Below are positions 1-8,528 of a DNA stretch of 64,000 nt, piece by piece. The DNA lies in contig CAJQUW010010381.1 in NCBI GenBank assembly GCA_907163375.1, positions 28,501 to 92,500 of the forward strand. The letters are read 5' to 3'. The position numbers and the translations under genes were made by a program. Under the pieces are notes generated by a model. The model did no database searches and was not told the DNA's origin. It saw only the letters and a list, made by a program, of their open reading frames with translations. Source of the DNA: Prostheceraeus crozeri (taxonomy: Eukaryota; Platyhelminthes; Polycladida; Euryleptidae). Position 1 is the stretch's first letter, and every line of letters begins with the position of its first letter.

Positions 1-631
1 GAATTCTAAAATTGTCAACTTTAGCAAATGCATTCAGCGCAAATTCAGGCTTATTCAATGTCAGCTTGAGTCGCATGCTGGTATTACAGAGTAAAAACTT
101 TGACTGTCTAAAGAAGTCTAAATTCAGCGGGCCATATAGCTGACATACTCTACTATCTTTAATCATAGCAGATCGCTTTACAAAGCCACTGTTTGTTTCA
201 ACATCAAATTTTCCTGCTTCATCTCTGTACCATCCCATGGCTTCCATATGACTTTTTTGTGCTGCTGGATGAAACTGTGATACATGATTGAAATATGATT
301 TATAGGGATAATCGCTTTGACCATCTTCCACCTGCTGCTCTCCAATCGTTAGAGAAACATCACGAAGTAATGTAGTCAATGGTAAATTGTTCAGTCCAAC
401 TTTATGTGTATCGTCAATAGCAGTTCCATCTGCTTGCTGAATTCTAAACCTCAAATCAACCATCGCATAACTCAAATCTATGTAGTCATCACTACCACCA
501 GGAATAACAAATTCAATGGGGCCAGCATTCTCAGCTGTTCGAGGATGATAATCTGCAATACTTGAACTAAGAATATCTGTCTGTATGGCTTGTTGATCAA
601 ACAAACAAAAACCGGAAGTTTTACACTCCAT
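1..631 (-). CDS. Polinton major capsid protein, N-terminal part (runs off window)
   Basis: Starting at the ATG at 631, the frame stays open for about 210 residues to the window edge. The N-terminus contains the segment PIEFVIPGGSDDYIDLSYAM, which matches the widely distributed Polinton proteins identified as double jelly-roll major capsid proteins (often deposited as F54H12.2-like uncharacterized proteins). In those elements the protein is the predicted main shell subunit. It lies directly downstream of a small basic protein gene, the usual capsid gene neighbourhood. Family call is from motif memory, not a search. Confidence 0.82.
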   Translation of the reverse strand, partial: MECKTSGFCLFDQQAIQTDILSSSIADYHPRTAENAGPIEFVIPGGSDDYIDLSYAMVDLRFRIQQADGTAIDDTHKVGLNNLPLTTLLRDVSLTIGEQQVEDGQSDYPYKSYFNHVSQFHPAAQKSHMEAMGWYRDEAGKFDVETNSGFVKRSAMIKDSRVCQLYGPLNLDFFRQSKFLLCNTSMRLKLTLNKPEFALNAFAKVDNFRI

Positions 632-633
632 GA

Positions 634-1089
634 TTAGAAGTTATAGCAGCGTCGTCGTTTAGCGCCTGATGAATGATTAGAGCCTCTGCGACGTTTGCGT
701 GAATGCCTTTTGACTGAAGATTGCACCTTACCAGCTCCGCGATGTTTCCTCCTTCCTTTATTCATTCGTTTAGGTGATTTCTGTCCTTGAGTAACACCAG
801 CAAAGGACTGCTTCAATGTTTTTAAACCGCGTTCCTTCCCACGATTCAACAAACTGCTCTTAAAACTTCTACCTCTGGAAAGATCACTAGCAACATCACC
901 AGCAAAGCCAACGGCATTACTTAAAACATTTCGTTTTAAAGATCTACCGACATTGGATATGAGAGGTGCTACAACAGATTTCAGTGCACCAAGTATGCTA
1001 CCTCCACGTTGGCGGCGAGCGCCGATGTAAATTTGTCCTCCACCACTTACATAGGAGGGTCGTGAATAAAATGAGGCAGTTGGATTCAT
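634..1089 (-). CDS. Polinton small basic capsid-associated protein
   Basis: A 151-residue frame with a Gly-rich stretch near residue 17-30 (SGGGQIYIGARRQRGGS), a short Ala/Val/Gly hydrophobic segment, and a very Arg/Lys-rich C-terminal half including KRHSRKRRRG. Small proteins of this kind, with glycines followed by a basic tail, sit beside the capsid gene in Polintons and resemble adenovirus core or minor capsid polypeptides; binding to packaged DNA is an inference from charge. It ends three bases before the capsid gene start, consistent with one transcription unit. Confidence 0.6.
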   Translation of the reverse strand: MNPTASFYSRPSYVSGGGQIYIGARRQRGGSILGALKSVVAPLISNVGRSLKRNVLSNAVGFAGDVASDLSRGRSFKSSLLNRGKERGLKTLKQSFAGVTQGQKSPKRMNKGRRKHRGAGKVQSSVKRHSRKRRRGSNHSSGAKRRRCYNF

Positions 1090-1130
1090 AGCTCAAACCC
1101 TAAACATTGTTAGTTACAACTTTGCATGAA

Positions 1131-2351
1131 TCACTGTCGATCACTTAGATGAAAGATGTCGGCACGACGCATCCAAGAGTTCATACTTGAAGGATAACCA
1201 GTCCATTTAACAAGACACCATTCTTCACCTTGCCGTTTTTTACATCGAATGATTTTCTCTACCAAATATGTTTCACTTTCAGTAACTACCTCAATCTCAT
1301 CGCGGTAAAAGCTACCCTCAATTTCTTCATTATCGTAATCTTTCAACTTGTAGGTGGTCGGAGAGTCTTTTTGATTAATCCTTGATACTGTAAATACCTC
1401 CTCTGTCCAATTCGGAAGGTACCCTTTAGCAAAAACACTCTTCACTTTTGAGATACGAACTTTATCACCAATTTTCACATCACTTTTCACATGAGTGCGT
1501 TTACGTTGGAATGATTCGCGCACTTTATCTACATTGTCAGCATTTACATCTACTGCTCTGAGTCCAATAGAACGATGGATAGAGTGATTGTAGGCATGGA
1601 GTGTATCTTGTAGAACCTTTGTCCAATTTTGTGTCAAGTTGGCAGTAAAATGTCGCCACAAGCGATTTTTTAATGTGCGATTAAAACGTTCAACGAGTGC
1701 AGCTTTATAAGCACTCTTTACACTAAACAACTCAATGTCATGCCTCTCAAATAATCTTCTCACATGCTGATTTTCAAACTCTTTTCCTTGATCACTCTGA
1801 ATTCTTTTTGGAATCCGACCTTCTCGAAAAATTGTTTGGAATGCTTTTGCTACTCCTTTCCCTTCTTTAGTTTTTAAAGGTTGAGCCCACGCATAACGCG
1901 AGAAAATATCAATGACGGTTAAAATAAAATTATTGCCCGAGTTATGTTTTGAAATGGAGGCAACATCACACAAATCTGCTTGCCACTGTTCATCGATGTC
2001 ATGAACAATATAATGGCGGGTGCGGTACTTCTTTTTCGCTTGTTTGTGGAGTGTATAGGTAGCCTGACCCTTTAACCATCGTTTCACTTGTGATTGTGGA
2101 AGACCACTCGCTTTTGATAATTTCTTGATAGATGCAAATCCTGCCGGATGTTTTACATCATAATAGAATGACTTCAAACGTTCAGTCGATGACGACTGAC
2201 TCTTTTTTCTCCTTCTCATCCTTTTGTTTTCTTGCCTTTCTACATTTACAACAACTGCAGCATTTAGCTTTAGCGGTTTTGCGATCGTGTTCACATTGCT
2301 TAGGGGTTTCATTGTGAGAGCTGGCGCAGCAAGTGCAAGTGACAACGACAT
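1131..2351 (-). CDS. Polinton integrase (DDE, C-terminal chromodomain)
   Basis: This 406-residue frame is a retrovirus/Polinton-type integrase. Visible parts: an N-terminal helical segment around ERLKSFYYDVKHPAGF (about residues 57-72), the catalytic core with D126 (WQADLCDV), D187 (QSDQGKEF) and E221 (LVERFNRTLK), an SH3-like region around residues 290-330 (KIGDKVRISK), and a chromodomain at the C-terminus (about 361-400, EWCLVKWTGYPSSMNSW). The role is insertion of element DNA into the host chromosome, and the chromodomain probably helps choose chromatin targets. The true start may be one of the later methionines (14 or 45), because a Cys-rich frame overlaps the first part. Confidence 0.9.
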   Translation of the reverse strand: MSLSLALAAPALTMKPLSNVNTIAKPLKLNAAVVVNVERQENKRMRRRKKSQSSSTERLKSFYYDVKHPAGFASIKKLSKASGLPQSQVKRWLKGQATYTLHKQAKKKYRTRHYIVHDIDEQWQADLCDVASISKHNSGNNFILTVIDIFSRYAWAQPLKTKEGKGVAKAFQTIFREGRIPKRIQSDQGKEFENQHVRRLFERHDIELFSVKSAYKAALVERFNRTLKNRLWRHFTANLTQNWTKVLQDTLHAYNHSIHRSIGLRAVDVNADNVDKVRESFQRKRTHVKSDVKIGDKVRISKVKSVFAKGYLPNWTEEVFTVSRINQKDSPTTYKLKDYDNEEIEGSFYRDEIEVVTESETYLVEKIIRCKKRQGEEWCLVKWTGYPSSMNSWMRRADIFHLSDRQ

Positions 2352-2397
2352 TCACCTCTGGCGGCTCATTACATGGCAAGCAACACATCTGCTTCAT
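2182..2397 (-). CDS. Cys-rich 71-residue frame overlapping the integrase 5' end
   Basis: A short frame with 11 cysteines arranged in pairs (MCCLPCNEPP, CTCCASSH, KCCSCCKCRK) followed by a charged tail. It lies between the start of the integrase and the next gene upstream and is out of frame with the integrase. Small Cys-rich frames occur at this place in other Polintons, and zinc binding is plausible. If it is real, the integrase probably starts at a methionine further in. Function unknown. Confidence 0.4.
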   Translation of the reverse strand: MKQMCCLPCNEPPEVNVVVTCTCCASSHNETPKQCEHDRKTAKAKCCSCCKCRKARKQKDEKEKKESVVID

Positions 2398-2398
2398 A

Positions 2399-3091
2399 TT
2401 AATAGTCTGAGAACATGTATTTCCTGGGAGGAGCTGTTTTACGTTTTCCTTTTACTAGTTTCAGTGGCGATGTAGATCTACGTCGAGTTCTTCCTCTTGT
2501 TTGCTTAGTGAGTGTGGGAGGGGATGTAGCAGGTGACGTCTTAAACCAATTTGTTGGCATTTTCATCGTCTGAAGCATTGGAGCAGTAGCCACTGTTGAA
2601 TCAAGTTCTTTCAATGTCTCATTATTTAAAGCAAATTTTGGCACATTATGCTTTTTCAATAGTTTAAGAAAGTATGACCAACCAGGTGGAACATAGCCCT
2701 GACGGCGCTTTCTACGTGTCGCATACTGAATCAAGTCTTCATAACGTGAAGCATCAATCACTTTATTTTCATCTGTAATGATTTCTCCTCTATCATTTAC
2801 ATTGAGATGGGGTTCAATACTGTTGAAAAGAGATATGGCATGTGCGCGAGCTGCTAAAGGTGTAGCAGTCGATACAGAGTCACGCATCTTATTCTTCAAG
2901 TTTTTCAATTGCTCAACAGTTTCCGATTGTAATAATACAGCACGATGTGGATCTTTGATGTGAACATTTTGCTGATAATCTATTTCTTTCCTATACATTT
3001 GATTTGCAAGAGGTTGCTTTACTTGCTGCATGGCAGTCAATTGTACATATTCATCCTGAGGAATAACAATCATGCGAGAATAAGAACTCAT
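2399..3091 (-). CDS. Polinton conserved protein of unknown function
   Basis: A 230-residue frame whose ATG overlaps the end of the ATPase gene by four bases. It has a long helical, charged middle (around TVEQLKNLKNKMRDSVST), a segment GYVPPGWSYFLKLLKKH near residue 138, and a basic proline/threonine-rich tail (TKQTRGRTRRRSTSPLKL). No enzyme motif is seen. Proteins of this size lie between ATPase and integrase in several Polintons; a virion or DNA-binding role is only inferred from position and charge. Confidence 0.65.
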   Translation of the reverse strand: MSSYSRMIVIPQDEYVQLTAMQQVKQPLANQMYRKEIDYQQNVHIKDPHRAVLLQSETVEQLKNLKNKMRDSVSTATPLAARAHAISLFNSIEPHLNVNDRGEIITDENKVIDASRYEDLIQYATRRKRRQGYVPPGWSYFLKLLKKHNVPKFALNNETLKELDSTVATAPMLQTMKMPTNWFKTSPATSPPTLTKQTRGRTRRRSTSPLKLVKGKRKTAPPRKYMFSDY

Positions 3092-3753
3092 AGTTTGTAG
3101 ATAATCATGGGAGTTTTCAAAATATCACTTCGAAATCTAAATTCTTCCGGACACTCTTGCGTAAAGTCAATGAATAAGTAACCGTATGGTTTTTCAGTAG
3201 CTGCTTGAAAAATTTCAATTAAGGCTTTTGATCCTCTGGGTGCAACTTGTCGCGCTAAAATTTCAAATTGACTTTTATCTCGCGGATTCTTGAAAATAGC
3301 ATAATAGTGTGTATTCAGGTTTCGTGTACGAGCTTCTTTTCCATCAGGAAATAAATTTTGTGTAATATAGATGATAAAACACCTTTTATGATGTGCTGCG
3401 CGAGTGAACATATCTGTAACATCTTTTGAATTCTTACTTTCTTTTAATAAATCATCCAATACAACAACATCATTAGACTGAAGTTTATCCACTGCAATAA
3501 TTCCTTCATGACGAATAAAGTTGCGACTTTGCAATTCCTGAAACAGCGACGGTTGATAAATACCATAACACCAAATCACTCGATTGATAGGTTCCTTAAA
3601 CAACTCCCTTCTTTTATCCAATAAATTCAGCGTGAAAACAGTTTTACCTGCATGAGATGGACCTGATACAGTCAGAACTTTATCACATTGAAGTCTGAAA
3701 TCCATTTTATTACTTTGAGATTCAACATTTGCATAATTAACGTCTAGAGCCAA
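3088..3753 (-). CDS. Polinton packaging ATPase (A32/FtsK-like)
   Basis: A 221-residue P-loop ATPase. Walker A is GPSHAGKT at residues 31-38 and a Walker B-type segment NDVVVLDDLL lies about 60 residues later. Length and motif spacing fit the A32-like genome-packaging ATPases of Polintons and large DNA viruses, which drive DNA into capsids. It overlaps both neighbours by a few bases, indicating joint expression with the capsid-associated genes. Confidence 0.88.
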   Translation of the reverse strand: MALDVNYANVESQSNKMDFRLQCDKVLTVSGPSHAGKTVFTLNLLDKRRELFKEPINRVIWCYGIYQPSLFQELQSRNFIRHEGIIAVDKLQSNDVVVLDDLLKESKNSKDVTDMFTRAAHHKRCFIIYITQNLFPDGKEARTRNLNTHYYAIFKNPRDKSQFEILARQVAPRGSKALIEIFQAATEKPYGYLFIDFTQECPEEFRFRSDILKTPMIIYKL

Positions 3754-4103
3754 AAGATATTACCCAATAGGTTACCCACGACAGGAGCTAACATCGGTAG
3801 TAACGCTGGAAGGAAACCGCCCTTTTGTGTTAGAGTTTCCCTCTTTCTTTGAAGGGTGACTTTAGGATTGGAGATGAAACGCAATTTCGTAGCATATCGC
3901 TTAAGTAGCTTTCGTTGTTTTGGTGCTAATTTCTTCGTCCTCAACTTTCTCACATGAGAAATAATTTCACGAATGAATTTATCGTTAGCATGTCGTATAG
4001 CATTGTATCGCTGATTTGCTTTCATTCGTCGGGGAGCTTGAATGGCTGAAGAAAACTTTGAAGACTTTTGACTTTTACGTTTCGTCATTTTACGTTTCGC
4101 CAT
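3744..4103 (-). CDS. Polinton small basic protein with hydrophobic C-terminus
   Basis: A 119-residue frame that is strongly basic in its first 90 residues (MAKRKMTKRKSQKSSKF) and ends in a Gly/Pro-containing hydrophobic tail (GGFLPALLPMLAPVVGNLLG). Similar basic proteins ending in a GGFLP-type amphipathic tail occur beside the ATPase in Polintons and resemble adenovirus pX/pVI-type components. A membrane-active or DNA-condensing role is inferred only. Confidence 0.65.
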   Translation of the reverse strand: MAKRKMTKRKSQKSSKFSSAIQAPRRMKANQRYNAIRHANDKFIREIISHVRKLRTKKLAPKQRKLLKRYATKLRFISNPKVTLQRKRETLTQKGGFLPALLPMLAPVVGNLLGNIFWL

Positions 4104-4154
4104 TTTCCGTGTTAGTCTTTGCTAAAACCTATCTTTACCACATTTGCATAGGTA

Positions 4155-4484
4155 CTAACTATTGCGACATAAGTGACACTCGAAATGAGCAATATCACAG
4201 TGGCTACATTTGCAAAGTTGAATGCAATTACGTATGAAACAGCGTTGACAAAAAGCATGCTTACATCTCTTGAAGATGCGCTTTTCATTTCCATCCTTTC
4301 GCTTACATACATCACAACACATAGTTTCACCGTTACTGATGTCCATAGCAAGTCTTTTTGAAGATATGAATTTGCTAGCCTTTTCTAAATAATAGACGCA
4401 TGTACAGAAGGAATATACTTCGAGAGTGAGCAGACATAGCTCGAAAACCAGTTGTGCTACAATCAAGTACCACTGCATTTTCAA
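4155..4484 (-). CDS. Polinton RING-like zinc-binding protein with N-terminal membrane segment
   Basis: A 109-residue frame. The first 35 residues are hydrophobic (LIVAQLVFELCLLTLEVYSF), giving a likely membrane anchor. The second half holds a RING-like Cys/His array: CCDVCKRKD, then FKRCKHAFCQRCF, then CKCSHCD and CHLC. The order C-x2-C ... C-x-H-x3-C-x2-C ... C-x2-C fits a RING-type finger, which in viruses and elements often gives ubiquitin-ligase activity. Substrate unknown. Confidence 0.55.
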   Translation of the reverse strand: MKMQWYLIVAQLVFELCLLTLEVYSFCTCVYYLEKASKFISSKRLAMDISNGETMCCDVCKRKDGNEKRIFKRCKHAFCQRCFIRNCIQLCKCSHCDIAHFECHLCRNS

Positions 4485-4891
4485 TTTTTCTTTATGGAAA
4501 GTTGAATGTGAATATCTGAAATCGCTTCAATCACTAGACTGCTACCATGATGGTTAAATGCGTTAAGACGTTCAGCAATTTTTATCATATGTCTTTTAAA
4601 AAATTCTTCGGGGTGATCTACCACTTCCATTGAATAAGAAGCAAAATGGAAAGAGCGACTTTCCACCTCTTCCTTTCCAAAATGACTAAACTTAATTTTC
4701 ACAATTAATCGCGTCATGACAATGCTATCAGAGAATGTAGTCATTAATTCTAGAAATAGAGTGCTAGCATCATCGACCACTGCTTCGATGTCGGTCTCAT
4801 CTTTATGAAAATTTATCACATAATCTTGAACAGCTCCTTTTAAACTTTGCCTATGAAAATGTAATGTTCCGCAGTCATTTGAGAAAGACAT
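4481..4891 (-). CDS. Polinton accessory frame, unrecognised
   Basis: A 136-residue frame overlapping the RING-like gene by four bases. It contains alternating beta-type segments (TRLIVKIKFSHFGKEEVES) and no motif I recognise. Placement in the minus-strand series and the overlap support its being a real element gene. No function is proposed. Confidence 0.5.
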   Translation of the reverse strand: MSFSNDCGTLHFHRQSLKGAVQDYVINFHKDETDIEAVVDDASTLFLELMTTFSDSIVMTRLIVKIKFSHFGKEEVESRSFHFASYSMEVVDHPEEFFKRHMIKIAERLNAFNHHGSSLVIEAISDIHIQLSIKKN

Positions 4892-4979
4892 GATCGCCCT
4901 TTAACTAACCCATCCATTGCATGAAAACCAACAACTCTTCTCATAGTAACATTTATTGAATAATGGTAACAAGCATGCA

Positions 4980-5354
4980 TTATAAATCAATGGTTTGAAA
5001 GAGATAAAATAGATACAGCTGGTAACTATCATACAGCGAGCAATGATAACCATACAGGACTTTGGCAGTGTTGAGGTAAGGAGGAAAGAAGCATTGGTTA
5101 TGAACGTAGCTACTACAACGAACAGACAAAATAGGAACACACAAATCCTTAAAACGTTTCGTGACTTCATGGTAGTGTTGATTCACTCTACTATCCCAAG
5201 GCGGGAGCAAAATATCATCAATGATTAAATTAGGAAATACTTTCCTCTCCTTACCAGGATTATTACAAAAGATGCGTATAACATTGAAAGCAGCTAACCA
5301 TCGTTTAAAGTCAATAAGAAGAGCACTGTCACAAGAAAAGCCATAGTCTTGCAA
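4980..5354 (-). CDS. Polinton accessory frame, unrecognised
   Basis: A 124-residue minus-strand frame that continues the run of element genes. It is rich in aromatic residues (CSLYDSYQLYLFYLFQ near the end). No known motif is visible. It may be a real gene or an extended open stretch within decaying element DNA. Confidence 0.3.
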   Translation of the reverse strand: MQDYGFSCDSALLIDFKRWLAAFNVIRIFCNNPGKERKVFPNLIIDDILLPPWDSRVNQHYHEVTKRFKDLCVPILSVRCSSYVHNQCFFPPYLNTAKVLYGYHCSLYDSYQLYLFYLFQTIDL

Positions 5355-5562
5355 ATATTTCAGATTAAGTCCATGAATGTGTTTCCTCGCCCATTGATCA
5401 ACATTGGGATTACAGTTGGCATGTTGATGATAGACACTAACAATCTGATATGTCTAATTGTTCATAGCAATAGCACTGAGCTCCTGTACAGGTTCACCCT
5501 CACAATCCATGAAAATGATGATAGAAGCCTAAAACGGAAATTTACACATCTAAGGAAACGTT

Positions 5563-5811
5563 CTATAACATATTACAAAATGAAGAATTACATCGATGCT
5601 TTTCACGACAAAATACACAAATGACATGATGGCAACGAAGAAGTAAGATGTATCTAATAAGACCACGTCTACGACACTCAAAGCACATAAGCGAATTGTC
5701 ATAGGGTAGAGTTAGGAAAGGACTAGTAATTCTCCTTCTTTGATTTGCGTTTTGATGCAGCATTCTTCTCCGACTTGCGCTTCGTACCACTGCTGTTAAG
5801 GATTTGATCAA
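5563..5811 (-). CDS. Polinton accessory frame with RING-like Cys pairs
   Basis: An 82-residue frame whose C-terminal half has a Cys/His series (LMCFECRRRG, LRCHHVICVFC, CNSSFC) compatible with a RING-like finger, as in the frame at 4155-4484. It overlaps the next frame to the right on the same strand. Function uncertain. Confidence 0.35.
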   Translation of the reverse strand: MIKSLTAVVRSASRRRMLHQNANQRRRITSPFLTLPYDNSLMCFECRRRGLIRYILLLRCHHVICVFCREKHRCNSSFCNML

Positions 5812-6046
5812 TTATGTCATCCACGTTGGGTGGTTTTGGAATATATAGGATGGATTCCATATGCATGGAGAGAGAGGCTATTTTATTATCCTTGTGTCTA
5901 CCATAATATAGACCATTCACTTTGAAAAGGATATCCCAAGTACCTTCTCCGAGCTCATCACATCTGATGGGTATTGATTGATCTCCCTCCTTCTTATAGT
6001 AAGTACACCAATGTGATACCGGTAGGCAAATGTGATTACCATCCAA
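5723..6046 (-). CDS. Polinton accessory frame, unrecognised
   Basis: A 107-residue frame with a globular-looking first half (GEGTWDILFKVNGLYYGRHK) and a Lys/Ser-rich basic tail. It lies inside the element's rightmost coding cluster and overlaps neighbouring frames at both ends. No known motif. Confidence 0.35.
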   Translation of the reverse strand: MDGNHICLPVSHWCTYYKKEGDQSIPIRCDELGEGTWDILFKVNGLYYGRHKDNKIASLSMHMESILYIPKPPNVDDIIDQILNSSGTKRKSEKNAASKRKSKKENY

Positions 6047-6336
6047 ATCTTTCTATAGGGAGTATCCTTGTCATCTCTCGCCTTCCACTCTTGAGCAAGA
6101 GGAGTAGGAATGTCCATATTTAATGTCACGTACTCCTCAATAATATCAAGTTGGCGGCGAATGTACGGACTCACGGGGATCAGTATGTAGTCCCCATACT
6201 GATTGCGCATTATCTTGACATCCGTGGAAGGGAGCATTCCCGTTTGGAGTACTACTCTATGATCGTCATAACACAAGACTTGTTTAAATTTACGCTGTAG
6301 CGGTGTAGGATTATGTACCTTGGTTGTTTCTTCCAC
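5917..6336 (-). CDS. Polinton accessory frame, rightmost
   Basis: A 139-residue frame, the first gene of the minus-strand series from the right. It contains KIMRNQYGDYILIPVSPYIR and a long acidic/aliphatic helix-like middle. I do not recognise the family. To its right the sequence becomes a purine-rich tract and coding potential ends. Confidence 0.4.
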   Translation of the reverse strand: MEETTKVHNPTPLQRKFKQVLCYDDHRVVLQTGMLPSTDVKIMRNQYGDYILIPVSPYIRRQLDIIEEYVTLNMDIPTPLAQEWKARDDKDTPYRKIWMVITFAYRYHIGVLTIRRREINQYPSDVMSSEKVLGISFSK

Positions 6337-6627
6337 TGGCCTCAGTTGTAGATGATCTGATCGTAGCGAACCTTGTAACGTTTGACCGCCATTTTGTCCT
6401 ACTAGTGCAGCAGATGGAGTAGATGCCTGAGGGGAGGAGAGGGAGGAGAGGGAGGGAAGTAGCGACTTACCATTTTAGTTGGATAATAGAACAGGGAAGT
6501 AGAGAGAGAGAAAATGTGCGTCCGTCACTCGTGTGATTCAACGATGGAATGATTCTCACTGTGAAAGGCTCGCTATCTATATAGAAATGCTTAATTCTCA
6601 TTGGATGATGATCCTCATTGGTCAATA
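6337..6627. other. Non-coding stretch right of the Polinton genes
   Basis: Contains a GGGGAGGAGAGGGAGG-type purine tract (about 6430-6460) and then unremarkable sequence. The Polinton terminus probably lies here or in the adjoining repeat, but no partner repeat is available to prove it. Confidence 0.4.
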
Positions 6628-7800
6628 ACATCAAGCTGATTCCAAATCTGAAATCCGTTTTCCAATCCGATGCTTCGTTTTGAAGCTACAGCCCAAAACG
6701 TCCCAAATTCTAACTCTGTCGTTTTTCGCCAATGTCCCAAAATCTTAAATGGCGTCTCACATCTAAACGAAGGCAGATATGAACAAGCCGATTCTTTCAG
6801 TGAATTTGTCTCACTCTTAGCTTTTAAATGACACCTCACTCGACAAAATCCGTCCACTGGAAGCCATGATCGAAGCTACCTCTCCCGAGGGGGGGGGGAC
6901 GTCAGCGAAACTTTTTCTCTCCGATTGCCTTGAAACTCACCATACAGATAGAGAATTTCACGCTGATTCCGAATCTGGCCTCCGTTTTCCCATCCGATGC
7001 TTCGTTTGGGCGCTACACACCAAAACGTCCCAAATTCTAACTCTGTCGTTTTTCGCCAATCTCCCAAAATCTTAAATGGCGTCTCACATCTAAACGAAGA
7101 CAGATATGAACAAGCCGATTCTTTCAGTGAATTTGTCTCACTCTTAGCTTTCAAATGACACCTCACTCGACAAAATCCGTCCACTGGAAGCCATGATCGA
7201 AGCTACCTCTCCCGAGGGGGGGGGACGTCAGCGAAACTTTTTCTCTCCGATTGCCTTGAAACTCACCATACAGATAGAGAATTTCACGCTGATTCCGAAT
7301 CTGGCCTCCGTTTTCCCATCCGATGGTTTGTTTTGGCGCTACACACCAAAACGTCCCAAATTCTAACTCTGTCGTTTTTTCGAAAAATGTTGAAAATTTT
7401 TTCTCGCCGATTGACTTGAAACTCACCATACAGATAGAGAATTTCACGCTGATTCCGAATCTGGCCTCCGTCTTCCCATCCGATGCTTCGTTTTGAAGCT
7501 ACACACCAAAACGTCCCAAATTCTAGCTCTGTCGTTTTTCGCCAATCTCCCAAAATCTTAAATGGCGTCTCACATCTAAACGAAGACAGATATGAACAAG
7601 CCGATTCTTTCAGTGAATTTGTTTCACTCTTAGCTTTCAAACGAGCTATGGCACGACAAAATCCGTCCACTGGAAGCAAAGTTGGAAGGTCGGTGCCGGG
7701 GGGGGGGGACGTCAGCGAAAATTTTTCTCTCCGATTGCGTTCAAACTCACCATACCGATGCAGAATTTCACGCTGAATCCGAATCTGGCCTCCGTTTTCA
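6628..7800. repeat. Tandem repeat, ~327-bp unit, about four copies
   Basis: The phrase GCTGATTCCGAATCTGG recurs near 6634 (diverged), 6962, 7288, 7448 and 7772, giving steps of about 327, 326, 160 and 324 bases. Each unit includes CGACAAAATCCGTCCACTGG, a run of 8-9 G followed by ACGTCAGCGAAA, and CACCAAAACGTCCCAAATTC. The 160-base step is a shortened unit. Long frames on the minus strand here repeat the same peptide and are by-products of the repeat, not genes. Confidence 0.9.
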
Positions 7801-8101
7801 CATCCGAGCACTGCTTCCACTCGAAACAGTCCATTTTACAACCCAACATTCAGCAGATTGCACGAAAAACATCACACACTATAGCCTCAAGACAAATCCT
7901 GGCGGTCGCCCAAGACCACCACGACACTCTGCCGTTCCAGAGGGGGGGGTGCCGGTCGAGTGTTCGCCGTTTACTTACTACTCTAGATTCTAACCACCGC
8001 ATCCTTGATCCCGAAATCACTCTAGACGAAGTTATTAGTTTCGACGACAACATTGAAACCAATGATCCTACAGTGTCCATTAAATAGAGGTTTTACTGTA
8101 T
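7800..8101 (+). mobile_element. Pogo/Tigger-like element, 3' remnant
   Basis: The stretch ends in GTGTCCATTAAATAGAGG and TTTTACTG followed by TA. Read on the other strand this is CAGTAAAACCTCTATTTAAT, the type of terminus seen in pogo/Tigger elements. Just before it a plus-strand frame ends in an acidic tail (LDPEITLDEVISFDDNIE), like transposase C-termini of this group. No left terminus was found, so it is either a truncated copy or interrupted by the tandem repeat. Confidence 0.42.
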
Positions 8102-8528
8102 TTCCAGAACCAAGTGTCTCAGTTTACCAAGTAAATAAGTTTATTGATCGATTATCAGCGTGCGATTAAATTTGACGAGAATATACAAAAGTATACAAAT
8201 CAGTGCAACTCTGTCAGTTCCTTCAGGCGCCATCTGACAGCTAAGGGGTTGGTTATTCTATAGCATACGGGTGTAGTTTCACTGGATAGTAATGATTCCG
8301 TCAAATTCTTTATTTGTTTCAAGTTATATTGCCATATGAAGTCGATACAGAAATGTCGGGTAATATCGACACTAGTGTCGATAGGTACCCAGCATCATTT
8401 TTTCACCAGGATGCTGACTAAATAGCCAGCATTTTATCATTATTTTTTGCTGTCTCATAGAACATCGCCTTCACACGATTTGAATGCATCCCTATATAAA
8501 TTATTAGGTCTATTTAGAACATGTGTGG
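8102..8528. other. Non-coding; outlying copy of the fold-back motif
   Basis: No gene. At 8354-8386 there is TGTCGGGTAATATCGACA followed by CTAGTGTCGATA, the same motif as in the arms of the adjoining fold-back element, so the element or an older copy may extend here. Confidence 0.5.

Larger units (their letters stand above)
1..6480 (-). mobile_element. Polinton/Maverick element, right-hand part (left part outside window)
   Basis: The minus strand carries a tight series of genes typical of Polintons: double jelly-roll capsid protein, small basic proteins, retrovirus-type integrase with chromodomain, FtsK/A32-type packaging ATPase and several small unknown frames. Neighbouring frames touch or overlap by a few bases (near 3090, 3750 and 4483), as in a virus-like genome. 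Polymerase B and the adenovirus-type protease are not in the window and would lie to the left. The right end is not defined, because the terminal inverted repeat cannot be paired; 6480 is an estimate from where coding density stops. The core frames visible here are open, so it does not look very old, but wholeness cannot be judged. Treated as a fossil element. Confidence 0.85.

Noticed and set aside
6615-7820. Several minus-strand frames of 80-178 residues sharing the same peptide
   Set aside because: They are translations of the 327-bp tandem repeat; no start context, domain or splice support.
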